64,000 nt of DNA from Natronococcus pandeyae (GTDB lineage: Archaea > Halobacteriota > Halobacteria > Halobacteriales > Natrialbaceae), in contig NZ_PHNJ01000012.1 in NCBI RefSeq assembly GCF_008122205.1, positions 62,001 through 126,000 of the forward strand. The letters are read 5' to 3'. Below, piece after piece: positions 26,570-36,434 of the stretch (positions within the stretch are counted from its first letter, which is position 1; the number at the start of each line of letters is the position of its first letter). Made by a program: the position numbers and the translations under genes. Under the pieces are notes generated by a model. That model made no database searches. It saw only the letters and a list, made by a program, of their open reading frames with translations, and was not told where the DNA came from.

Positions 26570-28282
26570 ATGAGTAGCACCGCCGACACGGACGACGTGA
26601 TCGAGGTCAGTGCCGATGGGTTGACCGTCCGGAAGCGGTTCGCGGCAGACGAGTTTCCCGTTCCGGCGATCAGGTTCGAGATCGAGTCGGACCACGACGA
26701 ACCGGTCACGTTTCGCCTCTCCGAGGAGATCCCCGAATCGTTCCCGATGGACAAGGTCGGATTCCACCCGGAGTACTACAGCGACGACTGGACGGCGTTC
26801 CAGGACAACCACGTCGAGTTTACCGGGACGCTCGAGTCTGACGAACCGCTCGTCACCGTCTACGGAATCCGGATCGACGACGAGAGCGTCGTGACCGAGT
26901 TCCTCACGGAGCCGACGGTCGTCGAGGTCAGCTCCGAGGATGCGGCCGATTCCGACGCCGACGCGATCAGCGACGACGTCATCGAGACGATCGTCGGAGA
27001 CGACCGCAGCCAGCCCGTCAAAGACATGATCTCGGGTGAGTCCGATTCCGTACCGGGCCTCGAGGACGAGGATCTGGATATCGATCTCGAGGACGACGTC
27101 GATCTCGACGAGACGACGGAGTTCGAGGACGACGAGCCTGACGTCGAACTCGGATTCGAAGAGGACGAGATCCCCGGGACCGACGAGGACGAGGCAATCG
27201 AAGCCGCGCCGCCGGACGAGGAGGCGCTCGATCTCGGCCTGGACGCCGACGAAACTGGCGAGGACGAAGCCGACGACGCAGACGCCGATCCGTCCAACAT
27301 CGATCTCGGACTCGAGGAGGAGTCCGACCCCGAGCTACCCGAGGACGCTGCGGTCGACGACGCCGAGACGAGCGCGGACGTCGCCGACGAGGAGAGCGAG
27401 GATATCGGTACCGAGGACGAAGACGGCGATACCGAGAAGACAGACGACGATACCGAGGACGTGGATATCGGCGACGACGAAGGCGACATCGATCCGAAGG
27501 CCGACGATGCAGACGACGGCGACGAGCCAGCGGACGCCGACTCGCCCGCTGACGTGGCGGACACCGACGTCGAACCGGACGCGTCGGACGAGTCGCCCGC
27601 GGTCGACGAGAGCGAGGACGCTACCGACGGGACGAGCGACGAAACGAGCGAATCGGACGCCATCGAGACGGAGCCAGCGGAAACCGAGTCGGCCGAAGAC
27701 GAGTCTGACGTCGCGTTCGAGGGATCGATCGGCGCCCGACTCGCGACGGAGATTCGCGAGGGGACCGTCGACGAGGACGACCTCGAGGCCCTCCGTTCGG
27801 AACTCGATCTCGAGCCCTCCGGTTCGGAGATCGCGAAAGTCGAGCACCTCCAGTCCCGGGTCGAGGAGGTCGCCGCCTACACCGACGCGCTGGAACGATT
27901 CCTCGACGAACAGGGGACCGGCGAACAGTTGATCGAAGAGTTCCAGACGGAGCTGGCGTCGTTCGAGGACGAGCTCGCTGCGATGGACGACCAGCTCGAG
28001 GACACCGAGTCGCGCGTCGACGGCGTCGAAACCGACGTCGAGTCGCTGACCGACTGGACCGCCGACCTCGAGACCGATCTGGGCGAGGTCGCGGCCGACG
28101 TCGAGACCGTGGAAGACGACCTCGAAGACGTTAGTGACGACGTCGAGACGGTCGACGAACGTGTCGACGACGTCGCGGACGACGTGGCCGACCTCGAGGA
28201 CGACCTCGAGGACGTCCAGGAGGGGCTGACCGACATCCAGGACTGGCGAGACCAGCTCGGATCGATGTTCTCGGACAGCTAG
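26570..28282 (+). CDS. Large acidic coiled-coil protein, haloarchaeal, unknown
   Basis: A 570-residue soluble protein in three parts. Residues 1-120 form a compact beta-rich domain (ADGLTVRKRFAADEFPVPAI onward). Residues 120-385 are dominated by Asp and Glu with spaced repeats of DLGL/DIDL-like motifs and are probably disordered. Residues 395-565 form a long coiled coil with a strict heptad (VETDVESLTDWTADLETDLG, then repeated VADDVADLEDDLEDV). No enzyme motif is visible. It lies 45 bp before another protein of unknown function on the same strand, and the two may be an operon. A filament, scaffold or chromosome-associated role is speculation. Composition is coding; no frameshift seen. Confidence 0.75.
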   Translation: MSSTADTDDVIEVSADGLTVRKRFAADEFPVPAIRFEIESDHDEPVTFRLSEEIPESFPMDKVGFHPEYYSDDWTAFQDNHVEFTGTLESDEPLVTVYGIRIDDESVVTEFLTEPTVVEVSSEDAADSDADAISDDVIETIVGDDRSQPVKDMISGESDSVPGLEDEDLDIDLEDDVDLDETTEFEDDEPDVELGFEEDEIPGTDEDEAIEAAPPDEEALDLGLDADETGEDEADDADADPSNIDLGLEEESDPELPEDAAVDDAETSADVADEESEDIGTEDEDGDTEKTDDDTEDVDIGDDEGDIDPKADDADDGDEPADADSPADVADTDVEPDASDESPAVDESEDATDGTSDETSESDAIETEPAETESAEDESDVAFEGSIGARLATEIREGTVDEDDLEALRSELDLEPSGSEIAKVEHLQSRVEEVAAYTDALERFLDEQGTGEQLIEEFQTELASFEDELAAMDDQLEDTESRVDGVETDVESLTDWTADLETDLGEVAADVETVEDDLEDVSDDVETVDERVDDVADDVADLEDDLEDVQEGLTDIQDWRDQLGSMFSDS

Positions 28283-28327
28283 CGGGAAACGCAACTCGTT
28301 TATCCGTCGCTCGTCGAGAACTGGTCG

Positions 28328-29251
28328 ATGGGCGAGACGATTCCGATCGCGGTCCCGCGGAAAGGGCGGCCGCTCGAGTGCGTGCTCGATCGCATCGCTG
28401 CACGCCTCGATGTGCCGGCCCTCGCGGACGACATCACGTCGACGCTTCGACACGAGAAGGCACGGACGAAAGGCACCGTCGACGCCGACGAGGACGTCTA
28501 CCATCGTCTCGCAACCTACAGCACCGTCGACGATCCGACCGAACCCGAGTATACGCTCCTTCGCGACGACCGCGCCGGAAAGCCGCGACGTATCGTCTTC
28601 GACAGCGTGACGATTCCGCTCGAGGACGCCGATGGCATTTCCGACGGGACGTCGATCCAGCTCGTCGGTCGCGAAGAGCCGTTTCGGGCGTTACGAACCC
28701 ACGAGTTCGCGCTCGGGTTCGACAGCGCCGACCTGGTTCTCGAGGAAGTCGTCGAGCTCCGGCCGGAGCCACTCGACCGAATCGCCGACATCAACGTCCG
28801 GATCGACCCCGTCGACACCGACGTCCGCGTCGTCACGGGACTCGGCGACACCGTCTACCACACCCTGATGGCGACCCCCGAGACGGCGCCACCCTCCGAA
28901 TCGATCGACCGGGAGTTTCTCGAGGGCTACGAGGGACCGATCTGTATCGAACCGCGGTACGAGCGGCTGGTCCAGGCCGTCCTCGGCACGAAGACGCTCG
29001 ACGGCGTCGACTTCCGCTATCCCGCGAACGGTCGCGAGGAGGAGGCGGCGATCGCCGAGACGGGCCTCGGCGTCTACCTGACGGTGACCGGGTCGACCGC
29101 TCGCGAACACGGCCTGTTGCTCGGCGAACAGTTGTTCCCCAGCGAGACGGTGATGCTCGAGAACACGCCCGAGGTCACCGAATCCGTCGCCGCAGTCCGA
29201 TCGGTACTCGCGAACGGTACTGCGGAGACAGAACTCGCGGTCACGCACTGA
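28328..29251 (+). CDS. Conserved haloarchaeal protein with HisG-like N-terminus
   Basis: This 307-residue soluble protein begins MGETIPIAVPRKGRPLE, resembling the first strand of ATP phosphoribosyltransferase (HisG), and later has GFDSADLVLEE, compatible with an alpha/beta periplasmic-binding-protein-like fold. The HisG catalytic and PRPP loops are not evident, so it is not called HisG. It follows the acidic coiled-coil gene by 45 bp and may share its transcript. A T-rich tract about 160 bp downstream (29412-29425) may terminate transcription. Confidence 0.65.
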   Translation: MGETIPIAVPRKGRPLECVLDRIAARLDVPALADDITSTLRHEKARTKGTVDADEDVYHRLATYSTVDDPTEPEYTLLRDDRAGKPRRIVFDSVTIPLEDADGISDGTSIQLVGREEPFRALRTHEFALGFDSADLVLEEVVELRPEPLDRIADINVRIDPVDTDVRVVTGLGDTVYHTLMATPETAPPSESIDREFLEGYEGPICIEPRYERLVQAVLGTKTLDGVDFRYPANGREEEAAIAETGLGVYLTVTGSTAREHGLLLGEQLFPSETVMLENTPEVTESVAAVRSVLANGTAETELAVTH

Positions 29252-29449
29252 TTCACTCCGACCCTCCTGTTATTCCCAAAATTTTGTAGACAGTTGCCAG
29301 AGCGCCAGCCACGGCAGTAGTAGTGGTCTGTCTCGAAAAGGGAAGTCGGCCGAATTCGATATAGCAACATGAGATTTATCTGGGTGAGATCGGGCACACC
29401 AATGATAATCTAGTTTTTATTTTTGTAGTGTCATATGTGGCGAGACACT

Positions 29450-30490
29450 CTATAGGAGCGAGTAAATGTTCGTCTCGTACACGGTGCGAACCTGGTCGCC
29501 CCAGTTGTGGGTGTAGGTGTCGATGACGTCGCTCGCGACGTCTCCACGGAGGTACTTGACGACGCCGCGGTCGCCCGTCCGGTCCCGAAGGTGCGTCGTG
29601 AAGAAGTGTCGGAAGTAGTGTGGCGTCACGTTCTCTGCCGCGCCGCCACCGGTCCGGTACCAGCCGTGCGTTCGGGCGTGTTTCTCGACGATATACCGGA
29701 CGTCCGAAGTCTGTAACCGCTCGCCCCAGGAGTCGCCGGTGTCGATGAACAGCGGGTCGGCCGGCGAAATCGGATCCGGACGGATCGCCAGCCACTCGAG
29801 CAAGGCTCGCCGGAGTTCGGCGTCGACGGGGATCACGGTGTCTCGCTTGCGCTTGTTCGAAGCACGTCGCTCTTCCCCGTTGACGGTCCGGCCGCGAGCC
29901 GGCTCCTCGGAGACGAATATCGACGACGGGCGGCGCTCGAGTTGAACGCGTGCAGTCCACTCGAGGTCGAGTTCCGGCGTCTCGAGGTGACAGTCCCGGA
30001 GGTCGAGGTTGCAGAGTTCGCCGACGCGCATCCCGGTTTTCAGCAGGGTGACGACCACGGCGCGCTCGAGCGGATGCGCGATCGAGTCGACGAACGAGCG
30101 CATCTCGGGAATCGAGATATCCCGGCGAGTTGGGTTCGTATCGATGGATTCCGACAGTTCCTCCATCACGAGCACCATGGGATTCTCTTCGAAGACGCCG
30201 ACGCGATTCATGTAGTCGTAGAACCGGTTGAGGTAGGACGCGTACGTCGCGATCGTGCTCGATTCGAACCGATCACGAAGCGAGTGGACCCAGGCCATAC
30301 ACTCGCGGCGCCCGACCGCCGATACCTCCTCGATGTGGTCGAAGCGCTCGCGGACGAATTCCTCGAACTGGCGGAGGACTCGCTCGTAGGCCTCGAGCGT
30401 CCGTTCGCTCTTCCCGTGGTATCGCTGGTCGTCGAGGAAGTACGCGATCGGGTCCGCCACGTCCTCGGGTGCGTCGGTCCTAGTTGCCAT
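29450..30490 (-). CDS. Tyrosine-type site-specific recombinase (XerC/D-like)
   Basis: This 346-residue protein has an N-terminal SAM-like core-binding domain (residues 10-105) and a catalytic domain with Arg155 (GMRVGEL), a beta-hairpin lysine in SNKRKRDT (213-215), His291/Arg294 (HYFRHF) and nucleophile Tyr326 (IDTYTHN). Where most members have LGH, this one has LRGD, so the third His box looks altered. Its ATG overlaps the stop of the DUF5805-like gene by 11 bases, indicating coupling. In haloarchaea this pair appears to be chromosomal rather than a phage integrase; a role in inversion, resolution or element excision is inferred. Confidence 0.9.
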   Translation of the reverse strand: MATRTDAPEDVADPIAYFLDDQRYHGKSERTLEAYERVLRQFEEFVRERFDHIEEVSAVGRRECMAWVHSLRDRFESSTIATYASYLNRFYDYMNRVGVFEENPMVLVMEELSESIDTNPTRRDISIPEMRSFVDSIAHPLERAVVVTLLKTGMRVGELCNLDLRDCHLETPELDLEWTARVQLERRPSSIFVSEEPARGRTVNGEERRASNKRKRDTVIPVDAELRRALLEWLAIRPDPISPADPLFIDTGDSWGERLQTSDVRYIVEKHARTHGWYRTGGGAAENVTPHYFRHFFTTHLRDRTGDRGVVKYLRGDVASDVIDTYTHNWGDQVRTVYETNIYSLL

Positions 30491-30869
30491 CGTCCTCGAG
30501 AGTCGTGTACCCGCCGTGGCGACCGCTGTATCGAATGCGGTTGTCCGCCTGGAGCTCTTCCAACGTGTCGTCGAGTCGAGACTCGATGTCGCCGCTGACC
30601 GCCTCGAGGAGTTCCTCCCAGGAGTACGTGTCAGACGACAGTAAATTAAGGACTTGCGTTTCGAGGGCGTTACCCCCAGGGTTTGCGTCCGGAGAACCGG
30701 GTTCCTCGTGGTCGGTTTCGAACCCTCGACGGCCGGCCTGCACCATCGTTCGGACGAACTCGCTCTGGCTCATCTCGAGGTCGTCAGCGTGGGATTGCCA
30801 CTCGTCTTTCTGGTATGCAGGAACGTAGGTCTTGACGGCAGTCCGAGATGTATCGGCTGAGTCGGCCAT
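30480..30869 (-). CDS. DUF5805-like DNA-binding partner of the recombinase
   Basis: A 129-residue protein. Residues 8-55 (RTAVKTYVPAYQKDEWQSHA, then MSQSEFVRTMVQAGRRG) fit a ribbon-helix-helix-like fold, and the C-terminal third (YSWEELLEAVSGDIESRLDD) looks like a winged-helix subdomain (LQADNRIRYSGRHGGYTTLE). It matches the haloarchaeal DUF5805 group as I recall it. The overlap with the recombinase start argues for a functional unit, perhaps as the accessory DNA-binding protein that sets site choice or direction. The ATG at 30869 removes an Arg/Phe-rich upstream extension. Confidence 0.8.
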   Translation of the reverse strand: MADSADTSRTAVKTYVPAYQKDEWQSHADDLEMSQSEFVRTMVQAGRRGFETDHEEPGSPDANPGGNALETQVLNLLSSDTYSWEELLEAVSGDIESRLDDTLEELQADNRIRYSGRHGGYTTLEDDGN

Positions 30870-32748
30870 ACGAAACCGATCAAACTCCCGGACCTTCAAT
30901 CTAACTACTATTCCAGCTAAGTGACCTTATCTCATTTCATATGGTGAAAATTCGAGTCCAGATAGTCCCACCAGAGTAGATACATCTACTCGAAGTACTA
31001 CAGTTAGGGATATTAAACTCGAGAGAACTGTACCCAGAAGTTGAGATATAGTATCCGGGACGCATCGAAGACGAGGGGTTAACGCCGTTCGAGAGAGACG
31101 AAATACCGAGGATTTGGAACCGAATCGAGACACCTTCGTCGCGATCCGAAGAGTGAATCGATCGCGAACGCGTCCCGATTTGAGGGGCACTCGATCGTCG
31201 TCGACTTCCACAACTGCCTGGGACGACGAGTGATCCTGTCCGTTCCACGGACTACCTTCCGTCATCCAGGTGGTGAGAACTCGGTCGGTGAAATCCGGTC
31301 GACGGACTTCCATCGAGAGACTCCGAGTAACGCCTCTGTGAAAGCACGCAGTGTTCCTCGAGCGATCGAGTTCCACAACACACCGATCAAGCGAAAGCCG
31401 ATTGAAGCCAGTTAGAGGGGCTTTGAGAGATCGTATAGTCCGACAACGATCAGGGCCGGATTCGTTTCTCCAGCGCACCACAGCGTAGAGCAGACGGGTG
31501 CGAAAATTCCGGTCACCTCGTCGTCGGACAGACATCGCGCTCCACCGGGAACGAAACGCGCAGGTCCCGATGAGGGACTTGGTCTATAGTGACACCTGAA
31601 ACGATTTGCACACGGTCGCATTGTCCGCGGTTCTCTCTTGCTTTGCTTACTCCGAAGCGCGCTCGCGTCGTGCGATCGGGTGCGCATTGAGTTTCAGTGG
31701 CTACTATAACGCATCGTCAGTTCGGGCACAGTCCGTCGGTACGACGAACCAACCTGGGGTAGCATCCTGACCGCAGTCGTTCACCGGCGGTCTCGGACTG
31801 CGCGAGCGGTCGAACCGGCACCCTGACCCGCCCTTGTAGCCGGGACGATAACCGAGTTCGTCGACGACTCGTTCAGCGACTGCCTCCACCTTCCCCTGAC
31901 CTCCGGCGAGTGTCTCCTCTTCGAGGCCGAGATCGGCCAAACTCGCTAGGGCGGACAAGGGCGTTTTCGATATCGTCTGCAGCCAGGTCCTCGGCGACCA
32001 GCCGGCGAAGACTGACGGGTTCACAAAACTCCGAGAGCTCACACCGATCAACTCTCCGAGTCAGCTGAGTCGTCTCGAGGCGGACGGGGAGCCGTCGTGA
32101 GTGGGGTCGGACTCGAGAGTTCCGACGAACCTCGAGACGCAAGCGACGAAGAAGCGTCGCGAACGCCTCCTGGAGAGGCCGGGATTCTGACGACAAAATG
32201 CGAGAACCGGGGGGTTCGAAAGTCGACGGCAGTTCGTGACGACTCGAGAGGAGCAGTCTCTCTTTTCGATCGTCACGGGACCAGACTCGCGGTTCGGACG
32301 GAGCCCGCTGGAGTCTCCCGCTCGAACAAATTCAACTCGACCGAAACGGCGAACGTATCGCGTGAGCCGACCGTAGACCGGGGGTCGATGTTGTGACACG
32401 CACACAACTCGAGTTGCCACGAATAACTCGATTTCGAGTAAATAGTCTGCTGGGTATCGGCGGATTTCGGACAGGTAAATTCTATTTCGCTATATCTAAT
32501 TGGATGGTGATCGAGAAGAACAACTACCCGCTGAGAGGGACTGAGGGAACGAAATTCTGGTCGGATAATTCGATCTACCGTGACAGAACAGATACTGGAG
32601 GCGGAATCGCGATCGCAGAGTGGTGTTCGGCGTCCGGCATCAGTTTTCAGTGAGACGCCCACTTCGCCGAAATCGGACGCGGTACGAGTATGTTTCTCAT
32701 CAAAATCCCCATACAAATCATTAAGTGTGCGGTTTCAGAGTTTCAGGT
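30870..32748. other. Gene-poor zone with probable decayed sequence
   Basis: Almost 1.9 kb carries no gene I can defend. Several open frames of 60-200 codons exist on both strands, but their products are Arg/Ser-rich and lack acidic haloarchaeal composition. A stretch on the minus strand near 31850-31960 (ASLADLGLEEETLAGGQ) looks like eroded coding sequence. The zone contains MITE copy B and ends at the TATA region of the 5'-nucleotidase gene. Confidence 0.55.
31586..31707 (+). mobile_element. MITE-like element, copy B (short)
   Basis: At 122 bp this is the shortest of the four copies. The left end starts ATAGTGACACCTGAAAC and the right end reads ATAGTAGCCACTGAAAC on the other strand. It retains the terminal CACACGGTCGC and GATCGGGTGCGCA blocks but has lost nearly all of the internal GC-rich repeats present in copies A, C and D. 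Confidence 0.7.
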
Positions 32749-34800
32749 ATGGTAGACAATCACCAACCGGTGAAAAACGTCGACGAACGCCGCCGTCGAC
32801 TACTCGCGACGGTCGGGGGAGTAACGCTCGGGGCACTCGGTACGGGCGCGACGGGAACCGCAGCCGCCGTCGAGGAAGACACCCTGACGATTCTCCACGA
32901 CACCCACTTCCACGGACGGTTCCAAGATTCGGACTATCCCGAGCTGGATATCGCACGCTACCAGACGCTCGTCGGGGACCTACTGGCGGAGTACCCGAAC
33001 GCCGGCTTCTTCGGTAACGGTGACGACCTGGCGCCGTCCGTCCTCGGACTCGAGTTCGAGGGCGAGCACATGATCGAGGCGTTGAACGAAATGGAGCCGG
33101 CCGCTATCGGCGCCGGCAACCACGAGTTCGACTTCGGTACCGACGTCGCCACGGAGCGCTTCGAGGAGTCCGAGTTCCCCTGGGTGATCGCCAACCTGCT
33201 CACCCCCGAGGGCGAACCCGTTCCCGGCGCCGAGCGCTGGACGACGGTCGAACTCGGCGACCACACCGTGGGCGTCTTCGGGCTGGGCGTCGAGAACTTC
33301 CACGGAATCACCGACTACCCCGACGACTGGCAGGTGCTCGGCCACGAAGAGGCGTCCGAGGAAGCCGTCGCCGCTCTCCGGGAGGCGGGTGCGGAGTTCA
33401 TCGTCTGTGCCTCCCACGCCAACACGGGAGACCACCCGACGATCGCTTCCGTCGACGGCGTCGACGCGGTCGTCGGCTCTCACTCCGGAGTCGTCTTCGA
33501 CGAACCGGACGAGAGTCACGGTGCCGTCATCTCCGAGTTCGGTGACGAGTTCGACCACGTCGGACGCCTCACCTTCGACGTCGACTCCGGCGAACTCGTC
33601 GACTGGGAGCGACTCGACCTGTACGACTCCGAGGAACTCGACGAGGCAGACTACCCCGAGGAGACCGACCACCACACGCCGGTCGACGTCCAGGACGTCG
33701 AGCGCGATCCCGGCGTGGCGGAGATCGCCGACGAGTACATCGATGAACTCGAGGAGCGACTCGGCGAACCCATCGTCGAGAGCGAGGTCGAACTCAACGC
33801 CTCGTTCGACAACTACTCGATCGAAACGGGCTGGGGGAACCTGATGACCGACCTGATGCGCGAGGTCGGCGACCTCGACGAGGAGATCGACGTCGCGCTC
33901 CAGAACGCCGGCGGGATCCGCTCCGACGCGACGTACGGTCCCGGAGAGATCACCGGCAGCGACGTGATGAACATCCTCCCGTTCCCGAACGAGATCGAGG
34001 TGTACGAACTCACCGGGGAACAGCTTCACTCCTACCTCGAGGGATCGGTTCGACCGATGCCCGACGACTTCGGCGCCCAGCCGGGGATTCAGGTCTCCGG
34101 AGTCTCCTACGAGTGGACCGGTCATCACGACGATGGGAGGGCCCGAAACGTCTGGGTCAGGGGCGAGCCACTCGAAGACGACGAGACGTATCTCGTCGCG
34201 ACGAACGACTTCGTCGCCGGTCGCAACGACGAGTTCACCGAGGACGGCCTCGTCCTGCACTCGGGCCAGTTCCTGGGCCCGTTCGTCATGGATCTCCTGG
34301 ACGAGGAGTACGAGACGGTCGCTCCCGAGCGCGAACACCGGATGATCCGCGTCGACGAGGTCGTCGACGACGTCGACGCCGACGGGGACGCCGAGACGCT
34401 CACGCTGTCGTTCGCCGAAACCGACGCGATGAACGCCGTCGAGGAGGGAACGTTCCGACTGGTTGCACCCGAACACGGCGTCGTCGAGGCTGAATCGGTC
34501 TCCGCGGACGACGGCGTCGAGGTCGCCCTCGAGACGGAAGCGGTGCTGGACCTGTTCGACGACGCGAACGTGGCGGAACTCTCGCTGGTCGGCGGCTTCG
34601 ATCCCGACGAGGAGTACTACGACTACGACGACTCCATCGAACTTCCTGCCAACGAGATGTACGACCATTACAAGGTTCGCGTCCCCGTCACGGCCGCGGA
34701 CGTTCGCCCCCTCACCGGGGACGTGAAGGGACGAGGAGCGGACGACCGGCCCGACGAGGGACGTGGAGACGAGGCATCCTCCCGAGAGAAAGACTGCTGA
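32749..34800 (+). CDS. Exported 5'-nucleotidase/2',3'-cyclic phosphodiesterase family protein
   Basis: A 683-residue metallophosphoesterase. After an N-terminal Tat-like signal (DERRRRLLATVGG) it has LHDTHFHGRF, GNGDDLAP, GAGNHEFDFG and CASHANTGDH, the metal-binding motifs of the calcineurin-like domain, then the C-terminal nucleotidase domain with QNAGGIRSDATYGPGEIT and substrate-binding NILPFPNE. Such enzymes release phosphate and nucleosides from external nucleotides. The tail after residue 550 is acidic and Tyr/Asp-rich. The start at 32749 matches a TATA-like tract near 32720. With the two phosphate importers in the window it would fit phosphate scavenging. It converges on the PH-domain operon with 56 bp between stop codons. 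Confidence 0.9.
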   Translation: MVDNHQPVKNVDERRRRLLATVGGVTLGALGTGATGTAAAVEEDTLTILHDTHFHGRFQDSDYPELDIARYQTLVGDLLAEYPNAGFFGNGDDLAPSVLGLEFEGEHMIEALNEMEPAAIGAGNHEFDFGTDVATERFEESEFPWVIANLLTPEGEPVPGAERWTTVELGDHTVGVFGLGVENFHGITDYPDDWQVLGHEEASEEAVAALREAGAEFIVCASHANTGDHPTIASVDGVDAVVGSHSGVVFDEPDESHGAVISEFGDEFDHVGRLTFDVDSGELVDWERLDLYDSEELDEADYPEETDHHTPVDVQDVERDPGVAEIADEYIDELEERLGEPIVESEVELNASFDNYSIETGWGNLMTDLMREVGDLDEEIDVALQNAGGIRSDATYGPGEITGSDVMNILPFPNEIEVYELTGEQLHSYLEGSVRPMPDDFGAQPGIQVSGVSYEWTGHHDDGRARNVWVRGEPLEDDETYLVATNDFVAGRNDEFTEDGLVLHSGQFLGPFVMDLLDEEYETVAPEREHRMIRVDEVVDDVDADGDAETLTLSFAETDAMNAVEEGTFRLVAPEHGVVEAESVSADDGVEVALETEAVLDLFDDANVAELSLVGGFDPDEEYYDYDDSIELPANEMYDHYKVRVPVTAADVRPLTGDVKGRGADDRPDEGRGDEASSREKDC

Positions 34801-34856
34801 CGACGCTTCCACTGTAACGCTTCCCGTCGATTCCGCCGACGACCGTTTCGAGGGTC

Positions 34857-36434
34857 CTACGCCGACTCGCTTCCAGCGGAGTCGTCCTTGTCGTCGGCGA
34901 CCGGGCGCTGGAACCACTCGCCGACCGTTCGCTCTCGTTTGCGCGCGCGAAGCCGTTCCTGTAACTGATCCTCGATGTGTTGTTGCAACTCGAGTCCCCG
35001 CTCGGCGTCGACGTCGTAGGCGGTCGCCGCCCGCCCGAGGAACGAGGCGGAGCTCGCGGTGTCCGCCGTGACGCTGGCGAGTCGGCGGCGGCGCTGGAAG
35101 ATCGACTGCGTGTGCAACACCGCCTGCACGCGGTAGTAGGGGACGACCTTGGTCGATCGGTTCCAGAACCCGGTTCGCGCGAGGACGTACCGATCCCCGA
35201 CGCGGTAGCCGCGGTTCGACCACTTCAGGTGGGCAGCGACCGGAACGAGGGCGAGCAGGCCGGCGAGCAGATACCAGCGTTCGACGAACGTGGCGCTGGC
35301 GAGCAGGTAGCCGGCGCCCACCACGACGGCAACGACCAGGAGGTACCGGACGCCGTATCGCTCCCGCGCCCGCTTCGGCGGCGCCTCGAGGTCGACATCG
35401 CCGAAGGGTTCGATGTCGCGGGCGAGCGTCACGACCCGGTCGAACCTGGCGAGCGGAATCGCGGACTCCGACCCCCGGCTGCTCGACTGGCCGGGCGCGT
35501 AGCCGGCGGTTTCGACGGCCAGCGCCCCGTAGCCGAACCATCGGAACGGGACGCGTTCGGTGATCGTCAGCGTCTGGACCTTCTCGAGCGGGATCGTCCC
35601 GCTGTAGCGCTGGACCAGCCCGCGCTCGTAGTAGAGTTCGTCGTCGACGCGCGTGAGTCGGAAGCCGTAGTACCGGTTGAACGTCAGGACGGCGCTCACT
35701 ACCCAGGCGGCGAGCAAAAAGAGCACGATGGCCCAGGCGATGGCGACGATACCGCTGCCGGTTCCGGGAATGCCCTCGACGAGGCCGACCGGAACCAGTG
35801 TCGTCGGGTCGAATCCGCTGACGAACGAGAGAGCGATCCCCCCGAGAAGGCTGGCTCCCGGGTCGATCGTGAACACGCTCAGGATCGCGAGCTCTCGCGG
35901 CTGAATCTCGAAGAGGAGTTCCTCTTCGTCTCCTTCCTCCTCGACCGTGTCGCGATCGGTTGCGTCGTCGGCCGTCGCGTCGTCTTCCTCGTCGGCCTTC
36001 GCCCCGCGACGGAGCTGTCGCCTGAGGTTGCGGGCCTCGTCCTCGCCGACGTACTGTAGCGAGACCTCCGTCTGTCCGCCGCCCGCGGTTTCGATGTGGA
36101 CGGCCGCGACGCCGAGCGCCCTGCTGAGGATCGTCTGTCGAATGTCGACGTTCTGGATCCGGCGCAGCGGCACCTCGCGGTCGCGCCGGGCAACGACGCC
36201 GGAAGCGACGTCGAACGTGTCCGCCGTGAGTTCGTACCGGAATCGTTCGTAGTAGGCGATCTCGTAGACGACCGCGACGAGGATCCCGACGAGAACCATT
36301 CCGCCGACAGAGAGCAGGTTCGGTCCGGCGCCGCCGGGCGAGGCGATAATTCCACCGATGAAAAACAGCAGGCCGACGTTCACGCTGCGCGAGAGGGAGC
36401 GAGCCGCGACCGAGGCCGGATGAAGTTTTTTCAT
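34857..36434 (-). CDS. PH-domain (YdbT-like) membrane protein, pair 1 large subunit
   Basis: A 525-residue protein of the bacterial-PH-domain YdbT type. It begins MKKLHPASVAARSL and contains repeated membrane hairpins each followed by a PH-like beta domain: ADTFDVASGVVARRDREVPL with RIQNVDIRQTI near residue 75, then VDDELYYERGLVQRYSGTIP with EKVQTLTITERVPF near 255, and GNDRYVLARTGFWNRS-like sequence near 415. The acidic loop near 150-165 is low complexity. Family function is unknown, but bacterial relatives influence envelope or export stress. It overlaps the small partner by four bases. A paralogous pair occurs at 39536-41709. Confidence 0.85.
   Translation of the reverse strand: MKKLHPASVAARSLSRSVNVGLLFFIGGIIASPGGAGPNLLSVGGMVLVGILVAVVYEIAYYERFRYELTADTFDVASGVVARRDREVPLRRIQNVDIRQTILSRALGVAAVHIETAGGGQTEVSLQYVGEDEARNLRRQLRRGAKADEEDDATADDATDRDTVEEEGDEEELLFEIQPRELAILSVFTIDPGASLLGGIALSFVSGFDPTTLVPVGLVEGIPGTGSGIVAIAWAIVLFLLAAWVVSAVLTFNRYYGFRLTRVDDELYYERGLVQRYSGTIPLEKVQTLTITERVPFRWFGYGALAVETAGYAPGQSSSRGSESAIPLARFDRVVTLARDIEPFGDVDLEAPPKRARERYGVRYLLVVAVVVGAGYLLASATFVERWYLLAGLLALVPVAAHLKWSNRGYRVGDRYVLARTGFWNRSTKVVPYYRVQAVLHTQSIFQRRRRLASVTADTASSASFLGRAATAYDVDAERGLELQQHIEDQLQERLRARKRERTVGEWFQRPVADDKDDSAGSESA

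Noticed and set aside
28328-29251. ATP phosphoribosyltransferase (HisG) call
   Set aside because: Only the N-terminal strand resembles HisG; the PRPP-binding and catalytic loops are not visible.
30927-31535. A 202-codon minus-strand frame in the gene-poor zone
   Set aside because: Ser/Arg/Val-rich with no recognisable motif or promoter, and not acidic; likely chance or decayed.
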